From Cytophagales bacterium (GTDB lineage Bacteria; Bacteroidota; Bacteroidia; Cytophagales; Cytophagaceae): 6,143 nucleotides of DNA. Under the pieces are notes generated by a model that was not told the origin of the DNA, ran no database searches, and saw only the letters and a program-made list of their open reading frames with translations. This document shows, one piece after another, positions 1-5,370 of this stretch. The stretch spans positions 1 through 6,143 of the forward strand of contig JANYCO010000586.1 of assembly GCA_025360235.1 (NCBI GenBank), given 5' to 3'. Every line of letters begins with the position of its first letter. The first letter of the stretch is position 1. Both the position numbers and the translations under genes were made by a program.

Positions 1-1482
1 GATGGGTTATCTGCTATTGGTAACAGTGTTCATGGAATCCAGGTGCAGGGTTCTACAGGAGGAATTGTGATAGGAGGAAACAGACTTACAGAAGGAAATA
101 TTATTTCAAACAGTGGAATTCATGGAATTAACTTGGATCCAGGTGCTGACAATTCTATTATCAAAGGAAATATTATTGGTAGTGATATTAATGGTACAGC
201 TTTTTTTGGGAATGGCGTAATCGGTTTTGTTGCCAAAAGCAATAATTTAATAATTGGGGGAACGAGCAACAACGAGGGAAACATAATCGTAGATTCAAGA
301 AACACTGCTGTTGGTTGTGGCTTATTATTAGCCAATGCAAGTAACGCCATAGTAAGAGGAAATCTTATTGGGCTGGGACTTACATTAGCGGCAATGCCAA
401 ATTTTGCTGAAGGAATTAATATTTCAGTAGAAAATCTGGGAATGACTGCTACCAATAATAAGATAGAATATAATACGATTGCCTACAATCTGGGTCATGG
501 TGTAAATGTTGGCGACGCCCTTCCAATAGTTGAATTGGGTGCAGGAGGAACAGTATCGAATAATGACGAATTCGGGAATTATATACGATACAATTCTATT
601 TACTGTAATGTGATGAAGGGAATTTCTCTAAATAAATTAGCCGCTTCAATCCCAGACAGAGGAAACGCCGACAAAGCCACTCCAGTAGTAAACACAGGAA
701 CATCCACTTCTACTTTTGTAAATGGCACTGCTTCTCCCAACGACAGTATTCACATTTATGTGATGTCTACCTGTTCCAACTGCAATACTAACCCGCAAGG
801 AAAAACCTTTGTGGCAGCGGTAAAAGCTGATGGCGCCGGTTTGTGGAGTTATACTTCGGGTTCTGCTTTTGGAGGTAGTATCACCGTTACTGCTACTGAT
901 GCCAGTAATAATACTTCTGAGTTTGCTACTTGTTTAACGTTACCAGTAGAACTTGTTTCGCTCAAAGCAGAGACCATGAGTAATCAATCGGTTTTGGTAA
1001 GCTGGGTTACTGCTATGGAATTAAACAACGATCATTTTGAAATAGAAAGGTCTGCAAATGGTTCGGCTTTCCAACTTATTGGAACAGTAAAAGGAGCAGG
1101 AAATTTTTCAGGTCTTCTTAGTTATTCATTTCAGGATAATGCTCCCGAAACCGGAACAAATTATTACCGTCTGAAACAAGTTGATTTCAATGGTCATTTT
1201 GAATACAGCAGTATTGTTGCTGCTGCTATTACAAACGATCAAAGCGTTCAGATATTCCCGAATCCTGCTTCTTCAGAGTTTAGCGTTTTGCTAAAAGAAA
1301 GATCAGATAAAGTTTACAAAATAGCCATGACTGATCTTTTAGGGAAAACTGTAAGAGAGATCTCCTTTTCATCCCAGGATGTTCTTAAAGTGGATACAAA
1401 AGATATTTCCGAAGGGCAGTATGTTTTGAAAGTAACAGACGGTTTGGATGTCTTTATTCAAAGAGTAGAGGTGGCTAAATAA
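1..1482 (+). CDS. Secreted parallel beta-helix protein with T9SS type A sorting domain (5' end outside window)
   Basis: The reading frame is open from the first base, so the true start lies upstream; the GTG at 43 is only an internal valine. The visible part is 493 residues. Residues 1 to about 225 (counted from the window edge) are degenerate beta-helix coils rich in G-N-x-I and I-I-G-G motifs (EGNIISNSGIHGINL, KGNIIGSD, RGNLIGL, KIEYNTIAYN), as in PbH1-type right-handed helices. Residues about 233-311 look like a small Ig-like beta domain ending in ATDASNNTSEF. LPVELVSLKAE at 314 opens the fibronectin-like linker common in Bacteroidota secreted proteins (WVTAMELNNDHFEIERS, YYRLKQVDFNG). Residues 418-493 are the type A C-terminal signal: IFPNPAS, then DLLGKTVREI, then GQYVLKV and a terminal VEVAK. 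By family knowledge the protein is exported through Sec, then crosses the outer membrane by T9SS and is surface-attached or released. Such helices often bind or cleave polysaccharide, or act as adhesins; no catalytic motif is visible, so the function is unknown. Confidence 0.93.
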   Translation, partial: DGLSAIGNSVHGIQVQGSTGGIVIGGNRLTEGNIISNSGIHGINLDPGADNSIIKGNIIGSDINGTAFFGNGVIGFVAKSNNLIIGGTSNNEGNIIVDSRNTAVGCGLLLANASNAIVRGNLIGLGLTLAAMPNFAEGINISVENLGMTATNNKIEYNTIAYNLGHGVNVGDALPIVELGAGGTVSNNDEFGNYIRYNSIYCNVMKGISLNKLAASIPDRGNADKATPVVNTGTSTSTFVNGTASPNDSIHIYVMSTCSNCNTNPQGKTFVAAVKADGAGLWSYTSGSAFGGSITVTATDASNNTSEFATCLTLPVELVSLKAETMSNQSVLVSWVTAMELNNDHFEIERSANGSAFQLIGTVKGAGNFSGLLSYSFQDNAPETGTNYYRLKQVDFNGHFEYSSIVAAAITNDQSVQIFPNPASSEFSVLLKERSDKVYKIAMTDLLGKTVREISFSSQDVLKVDTKDISEGQYVLKVTDGLDVFIQRVEVAK

Positions 1483-1597
1483 TTTTCTTGTCATTATTAA
1501 CACCATTCACTCAAGAGAGCGGCAATAGATTGGATCTTCACAAAAAATCCTGCTTGTGCTTAATCTTATGAAACCTATTCAGACTTTTTATCCATTA

Positions 1598-1617
1598 CCG
1601 TTAGCTTCAGCCAACGG
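1598..1617. repeat. GC-rich hairpin in intergenic region
   Basis: CCGTTAGC and GCCAACGG form a stem of seven pairs with one A-C mismatch around a TTCA tetraloop. CATTA at 1593-1597 can also pair with TAATG at 1625-1629, after a seven-base bulge on the 3' side. It is the most GC-rich stem in the gap. No T-run follows directly, so it is not a standard intrinsic terminator. It lies 115 bp past the stop of the upstream gene, and could be a 3'-end stabiliser, part of a small RNA, or chance. Confidence 0.5.
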
Positions 1618-1825
1618 AGCTCTGTAATGAAGAATGAATCAGCTAATTCCCTGCTATTTTTCTATCGCTCTTTATCATAAATATAATTTTGCAAAGAATT
1701 TTTATATCAATAATTTGAGCTTAAGCCGTCTTAAACTACTTCAGGCATTTTTTTACCCTGCTTGAAATCAATAGAATAAAGCTTCTTCTATTTGCGTTCT
1801 AACCGAGCTATTTTATATTTAATAT

Positions 1826-1838
1826 ATTGATTATCAAT
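1826..1838. promoter_or_regulatory. Perfect 13-bp palindrome upstream of promoter (possible operator)
   Basis: ATTGAT and ATCAAT are exact inverted repeats around a single T. The centre lies about 37 bp upstream of the TTTG box of the promoter at 1869-1899, a position typical of activator sites. The surrounding DNA is very AT-rich, so chance is a real alternative. A related sequence (13 of 14 bases over 1826-1839) occurs at 5114-5127. Confidence 0.25.
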
Positions 1839-1868
1839 TTATTGTATTGAAAATTTAAGCCTTTTTAT

Positions 1869-1899
1869 TTTGTAACTAAAGTCTTGTAATATATATTTG
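1869..1899 (+). promoter_or_regulatory. Bacteroidota-type promoter for the gene at 1944
   Basis: The -33 box TTTG is at 1869-1872 and the -7 box TATATTTG at 1892-1899, an exact match to TAnnTTTG. The spacer is 19 bp, within the usual range for the primary sigma factor of this phylum. Transcription would begin near 1905, giving a leader of roughly 40 nt before the ATG. The leader (AT-rich, with CCAAAACAAAAGATCCT just before the start) has no clear Shine-Dalgarno sequence, which is normal in this group. This supports 1944 as the first gene of its own transcript. Confidence 0.7.
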
Positions 1900-1943
1900 T
1901 ATAAATAACACTAAGTATATAATTCACCAAAACAAAAGATCCT

Positions 1944-2924
1944 ATGAAAAAGCTACTACTCTCTCTTATTGCTGTCACTTGCTTCACGATGGCAGAGGCG
2001 CAATTTACCATTACGTCCACTGCTGTTACATTTACCGGAAACGCTGTGCCTTCTGCCACAAATGCAGGGACCTGGTATTCATATCAGCCTGGAGCAGGTT
2101 ATTCAGGCTCCTTCTTTTGTGACGCTTCCTGCTCAACACCAATAAGTGCTGCAAATTGTACTCTAGGAGGTTGGGACCCAAATGTACAGGATGGTTCTGC
2201 GCAAACTTCTCCGATAGCTGGAGTCGTGTTTTGGGGAGGAAGTCTTCGTTCGGTATATGCTACCTATGGCACTTGTGTAATTCAGAAACCCAGCTTTGGC
2301 TTTCACACTGGGACGGCTGCAGGAGGCGGAACTTCCGGAAATGCATTAGACCTAAGCTCTGCTTCTAACAACAGTATCCAGTTTACCTATAGAGCGGATG
2401 AAAGTATTACAATTGAAGTACAACTATGGAACCCTGCAGACTATACCGATAAATTAAGCGGAGCCACTATCTCCCTCAATGGAGACGGACAACCACATAC
2501 CGTGACGTATGATTTTTCTTCCAAATGGGTTGGCGGAGCTACAAAGAATGATGTGAAACAAGTTTGTTTTACCATTCCACAAACTACGACTACAGCAGCC
2601 ACTTCAAGATTTGTAATCAGTAATATTTATGTAGGAAGTTCGGTGGCTAATACCTCTAACGCTTCTTATTTGTTAAGTCAAAATGCGTTGTACCCAAACC
2701 CTGCTTCATTAGAGGTGAACGTAGACATAGAGCTTAAAGAGACTTCCAATATAAAAGTGGTGATTTCTGATATGTCAGGGAAAGTAATGAATACTATTTC
2801 TAATGAAGGCGTAAACAATTTCAACAAAGTAATCAACCTAGCCAATTATAAACAAGGGATATATGTGGTTGGCTATTTTCTGAACGAAACTCCTGTGGCA
2901 AATAAATTACTTATGGTAAAATAA
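1944..2924 (+). CDS. Secreted protein of unknown function with T9SS type A sorting domain
   Basis: The product is a complete 326-residue protein. Residues 1-19 are a clear signal peptide (MKKLLLSLIAVTCFTMAEA) with a probable cut at AEA|Q. Residues 57-84 hold three closely spaced cysteines (C59, C63, C72) followed by GGWDPNVQDG; C111 and C208 are the other cysteines of the mature chain, so disulfides are plausible. Residues about 130-235 read as a beta-sandwich: alternating hydrophobic strands (SIQFTYRADESITIEVQLWNP, HTVTYDFSSKW) and a closing RFVISNIYVGSS. This resembles galactose-binding or carbohydrate-binding jelly rolls appended to Bacteroidota glycosidases, but that is my inference. Residues 249-326 are the T9SS tail: LYPNPAS, then KVVISDMSGKVM, then GIYVVGYF and terminal KLLMVK. 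It lacks the LPVELVSL-type linker seen in the gene before it. No catalytic motif is visible; a substrate-binding or structural surface protein is most likely. A strong promoter lies just upstream. Confidence 0.92.
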   Translation: MKKLLLSLIAVTCFTMAEAQFTITSTAVTFTGNAVPSATNAGTWYSYQPGAGYSGSFFCDASCSTPISAANCTLGGWDPNVQDGSAQTSPIAGVVFWGGSLRSVYATYGTCVIQKPSFGFHTGTAAGGGTSGNALDLSSASNNSIQFTYRADESITIEVQLWNPADYTDKLSGATISLNGDGQPHTVTYDFSSKWVGGATKNDVKQVCFTIPQTTTTAATSRFVISNIYVGSSVANTSNASYLLSQNALYPNPASLEVNVDIELKETSNIKVVISDMSGKVMNTISNEGVNNFNKVINLANYKQGIYVVGYFLNETPVANKLLMVK

Positions 2925-3030
2925 GGAAATACAAAACGCGTAACACAAAACAGGAATAAAAGAGGCAGAGGAAATTTTTTAAATGTTGAATTGTCATTTT
3001 TCCTTTGTCTCTTTTTCATCAGATATTTTG

Positions 3031-3038
3031 TATATTTA
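3031..3038 (+). promoter_or_regulatory. Possible -7 box just before the lipoprotein start
   Basis: TATATTTA matches seven of eight positions of the TAnnTTTG family (the last G is A). TTTG at 3004-3007 lies 23 bp upstream, at the long end of reported spacing. If used, transcription would start at or near the ATG at 3043, giving an almost leaderless message and excluding the ATG at 2983. The match is weak. Confidence 0.25.
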
Positions 3039-3042
3039 TCGC

Positions 3043-3429
3043 ATGAGAATTTTTAACATCTTAATCACCTGGTTATTTTTTCTATATGGTTGCACAGATT
3101 CTATTGGTAATAAGCAAGAATTGTCTTATCAAAAAAAAGACACTTGTTTTTATTCGCTTATTGTTCCATCCGATATTGATATGCCGAAGACACCTCCTTT
3201 TGATACCACAATAGTGCGTGCTTCCAATTGTAGCGTCTATATCCTCCATTTGGAATCATGGGGAACTCAGACGAGTTATAATCTTAATTCTCCCAAATAT
3301 AGTCGCTCCTCCCATTTTAATATAGGTCAAAGGGGGACAATGGACATTACAGATTTACCAGCTGATTCCTACAGTATGAGTCTGCAAGCCTGTGGCAATG
3401 GAGGAGGTTTTATATTACGGATTAAATAG
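3043..3429 (+). CDS. Small putative lipoprotein, unknown function
   Basis: Read from the ATG at 3043 the product is 128 residues and begins MRIFNILITWLFFLYGC: a basic residue, a hydrophobic run, then C17 preceded by LYG. This fits a lipoprotein signal, although Y at -2 is unusual. The frame also has an ATG at 2983, which would put 20 extra residues in front of the signal; I prefer 3043. The mature part has three more cysteines (C35, C63, C117), a beta-rich pattern, and ends with ITDLPADSYSMSLQACGNGG, similar to the last strands of small Ig-like or carboxypeptidase-regulatory-like folds. I recognise no family. By location rules for lipoproteins it would sit in the inner or outer membrane. It lies 118 bp after the preceding secreted-protein gene, possibly with its own promoter, and converges with the kinase gene, whose stop is 38 bp away. 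No clear terminator separates them. What it does is not known. Confidence 0.72.
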   Translation: MRIFNILITWLFFLYGCTDSIGNKQELSYQKKDTCFYSLIVPSDIDMPKTPPFDTTIVRASNCSVYILHLESWGTQTSYNLNSPKYSRSSHFNIGQRGTMDITDLPADSYSMSLQACGNGGGFILRIK

Positions 3430-3467
3430 TGGGGACAGAAAAGATTACAAAACTCAGGAATCACAGT

Positions 3468-4991
3468 CTAGACAGACAAAAATATCTTAAACGTAGTCCC
3501 TTTATTAATTTCGCTTTCCACTGTTACCTTCCCTCCTAAAATTTCCACTTGATTTTTTAGTAGATAAAGCCCAAGCCCTTTGCCTTCCACATGTGTGTGA
3601 AACCTTTTATAAAACCCAAAAAGTTTGTCTTTGTTTTTTTCTATATCAAAGCCGAGGCCATTGTCTGCAAATGAAATACAAATTGTTTTATCGTCAATTT
3701 TTTCAGATTTGATTTGGATGATCGCTGGCAATTCTTTCATCTTGTATTTTAAAGAATTAGACATGAGATTAAGCAAAATACTCTGAATATAACTTTTTAC
3801 GCTAAACAAAGTGGATACTGCTTTAAAATCAACATGGATCGAAGCTTGCGCTCCTTCGATTTGCCCTTTCAATAAATCTTTTACAATGGATATTTCTTCA
3901 TCAAGATCAACAGTTGCCTTGATAAGTTCTGAGTCTTCAGCATTGGAAAGAATAAGGTTAAGGTCCTTGATAATATTATCGAGATGTACCGTAGATTTTT
4001 TAATATGACCAATTACTTCTGTTTGTAAAGCAGGGTCGCTTGTGAATTTTTCAAAAACGTCTGTAAGTCCAAGGAGCGTTACAATCGGGCCTCTCAGGTT
4101 GTGTGAAATGATATAAGAATACTGGTTTAGTTGCATATTTTGCTGCACCAGCTCTTTGTTTATTCGCTTAAGTTTTTCCTCGTACAACCGTCTTTCTGTA
4201 ATATCCACTGCAATCATAGAGACGCCTATCAGGTTTCCATCAGAAGTATAAACAGGTTGAAGTGTAAGCTCGAGGCTACTTACACCACCCTTTTTCATAG
4301 GATATTCTCTTTCATAACTTACGGTTTCTCCCTTCAGACATTTTTCAAAAAAAGCTCTGAAAGAAGTAAGAAATACCTCTGGAATATATTCATGATCTGG
4401 CCGGCCTACTTCCATCTTTTTCCCAAACAATATTTCTGACACATTATCGGCAGTTCTGTTGAACCACAAACAATGACCATCAGTACTAAGTAAAATATGT
4501 AATTGTTTAGAACTGTCGAAAAGGGCTTTCAGTTTCTTCTCACTTTCAAAAATTATTTTTTCTGCAGTTTTCTGCTGTGTTGTTTCTCTGCTTATAAAGT
4601 AAATGCTTTGTAGAATTCCTTTATCATTCAAAATAGGGGAAAGGTAATTATTGTAATGACGATAAGCACCCATAGCCTCTCCCTGAGATTCGTATTCCGT
4701 TTTTTGTCCGGTAGAGAGTATTCTATTAAGAGCATTCCTCATTTGATCGTGAAATACAACAGGTGTAACATCAAAAATGTTGGAGCCTGCAATTTTAGCC
4801 AGAGTCTCTTTAGGAACACTGGGAACATGGCAGATTATAACAGAAAGATCTGTGTTTACTTCGATTATAATATCAGGAGAAGCATCAAACAAGCGTTTGT
4901 AGCGCTCTTCACTAATTTGAAGCAACTTGATATCATTTTTAAGTTTTTCATTCTCTTCTTGGAGCTGTTTTGAAAGGTCGTCTCTGGTCAT
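3468..4991 (-). CDS. Soluble PAS-PAS sensor histidine kinase, orphan
   Basis: The product is 507 residues from the ATG at 4991. An in-frame TTG at 5003 would add four residues; TTG starts are rare, so I choose ATG. A short coiled coil (about 4-26, LSKQLQEENEKLKNDIK) leads into PAS domain 1 (about 27-137, SEERYKRLFDASPDIIIEV) and PAS domain 2 (about 150-266, ending in VDITERR). The dimerisation and phosphoacceptor helix carries SYIISHNLRGP with H297. The ATPase domain shows the N box (LNLMSNSLKY, N412), G1 (DNGLGFD from D443), an F box (LFGFYKRFH) and G2 (GKGLGLYL from 470), so it should be catalytically active. There is no transmembrane segment or signal peptide, so it is cytoplasmic and senses an internal cue through PAS. 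It has no receiver domain and no response regulator is visible nearby. Asn follows the phosphoacceptor His where Glu or Asp is usual. It is transcribed away from the gene at 5371 and toward the lipoprotein gene. The partner and signal are unknown. Confidence 0.93.
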   Translation of the reverse strand: MTRDDLSKQLQEENEKLKNDIKLLQISEERYKRLFDASPDIIIEVNTDLSVIICHVPSVPKETLAKIAGSNIFDVTPVVFHDQMRNALNRILSTGQKTEYESQGEAMGAYRHYNNYLSPILNDKGILQSIYFISRETTQQKTAEKIIFESEKKLKALFDSSKQLHILLSTDGHCLWFNRTADNVSEILFGKKMEVGRPDHEYIPEVFLTSFRAFFEKCLKGETVSYEREYPMKKGGVSSLELTLQPVYTSDGNLIGVSMIAVDITERRLYEEKLKRINKELVQQNMQLNQYSYIISHNLRGPIVTLLGLTDVFEKFTSDPALQTEVIGHIKKSTVHLDNIIKDLNLILSNAEDSELIKATVDLDEEISIVKDLLKGQIEGAQASIHVDFKAVSTLFSVKSYIQSILLNLMSNSLKYKMKELPAIIQIKSEKIDDKTICISFADNGLGFDIEKNKDKLFGFYKRFHTHVEGKGLGLYLLKNQVEILGGKVTVESEINKGTTFKIFLSV

Positions 4992-5000
4992 ATAATCAAA

Positions 5001-5008
5001 CAAAAATA
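5001..5008 (-). promoter_or_regulatory. Possible -7 box for the histidine kinase
   Basis: Read on the minus strand this is TATTTTTG, an exact TAnnTTTG match ending nine bases before the ATG. There is no TTTG at 19-21 bp upstream, and the implied leader is only a few bases, so the evidence is partial. The box overlaps the alternative TTG codon (5003-5001), which would argue against that start if the promoter is real. Confidence 0.3.
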
Positions 5009-5198
5009 GCTAATTATATGGTTGCTTAATTATAAATATTTGCATAATTATTTTCACTTTATTTATAAGTATTCGCTAAGCGTTTCATCTTTTATAAAGT
5101 AAAAAATTAATGTATTAATTATCAATTAGTTATATTATTAAACGATTGGTCAGTAACCGTTAAAAATATCGCATAAATATCTGATAAATAGATAATTA

Positions 5199-5242
5199 TA
5201 ACAAATTTTTTCCTCAAAAAATTTGGAAATGCAAATTTGTTA
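5199..5242. repeat. Nested inverted repeats built from three CAAATTT elements
   Basis: The inner pair is CAAATTTTTT (5202-5211) and AAAAAATTTG (5216-5225), a perfect 10-bp stem with the four-base loop CCTC. An outer pair, TAACAAATTT (5199-5208) and AAATTTGTTA (5233-5242), is also a perfect 10-bp match and shares its left arm with the inner pair, so the two stems are mutually exclusive. CAAATTTG at 5232-5239 is itself palindromic. The element sits between divergent genes, so it is not a terminator for either. An operator for a dimeric regulator, or a switch in a leader RNA, are possible readings. Confidence 0.55.
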
Positions 5243-5252
5243 ATCTATTTTG
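5222..5252 (+). promoter_or_regulatory. Candidate promoter for the gene at 5371
   Basis: TTTG at 5222-5225 is followed after 20 bp by TATTTTG at 5246-5252, which is one T short of TAnnTTTG. Transcription would begin near 5258 with a leader of about 110 nt. The TTTG is part of the right arm of the inner inverted repeat, and the CAAATTTG palindrome lies in the spacer, an arrangement suited to repression. No exact consensus match occurs elsewhere between here and the ATG. Confidence 0.3.
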
Positions 5253-5370
5253 AATAAAGAACAGGTAGGAACTCCCCAAATTAAATTATAAAGTATTGAC
5301 AATTAATAAAATGGTAAAAATATAAATAATATTAGTGTAAAAAATACATTAATTAAATAAAATCAGAATT

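Larger units (their letters stand above)
1483..1943. other. Intergenic region of 461 bp between two secreted-protein genes
   Basis: No convincing coding frame is present. No hairpin followed by a T-run ends the upstream gene. The segment contains the hairpin at 1598-1617, a palindrome at 1826-1838 and the promoter at 1869-1899, each listed separately. A second TAnnTTTG octamer at 1684-1691 (TAATTTTG) has only a weak upstream partner (TTTC at 1659-1662, 21 bp away). It would imply a leader of about 250 nt or a short unlisted transcript, so I do not call it. Confidence 0.6.
4992..5370. other. AT-rich divergent intergenic region of 379 bp
   Basis: The region lies between the starts of the kinase gene (leftward) and the second beta-helix gene (rightward), so it must hold promoters for both. 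No convincing coding frame is seen. It contains the nested inverted repeats at 5199-5242, a candidate promoter at 5222-5252, and a looser inverted repeat, TAATTAT at 5027-5033 with ATAATTA at 5044-5050, about 36-60 bp upstream of the kinase start. The rest is low-complexity AT-rich sequence. Confidence 0.6.

Noticed and set aside
43..45. GTG as start of the first gene
   Set aside because: The frame is open to base 1 and the residues before it continue the same beta-helix pattern, so this is an internal codon of a gene cut by the window edge.
31..146. Short recurring bases CATGGAAT and CCAGGTGC at 31-46 and 121-146
   Set aside because: The two copies are in different frames relative to one another, so they do not reflect a duplicated coil; probably chance in a low-complexity repeat protein.
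120..455. Minus-strand frame of 111 codons
   Set aside because: It is opposite the beta-helix coding sequence and has no recognisable protein character; a shadow of the repeat-rich gene.
1865..2059. Minus-strand frame of 64 codons
   Set aside because: It overlaps the promoter and signal peptide of the 1944 gene on the other strand, with no supporting signals.
2983..2985. ATG at 2983 as start of the lipoprotein gene
   Set aside because: It would bury the lipoprotein signal 20 residues inside the protein. A purine-rich stretch (GAGGCAGAGGA) lies upstream, but such sites carry little weight in this phylum.
3430..3467. Bidirectional terminator between the convergent lipoprotein and kinase genes
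   Set aside because: Only 38 bp long, with no hairpin or T-run that I can find.
4131..4973. Plus-strand frames at 4131-4439 and 4656-4973
   Set aside because: Both lie wholly inside the histidine kinase gene, whose domains and motifs are unambiguous on the other strand.
5001..5003. TTG start for the histidine kinase
   Set aside because: It adds only four residues before an ATG at 4991, and it overlaps a possible -7 box; ATG is the better choice, though TTG is not formally excluded.
5142..5163. Inverted repeat around GGTCAGTAACC
   Set aside because: Only three-base arms (GGT/ACC, then AAC/GTT with a bulge); too short to separate from chance.
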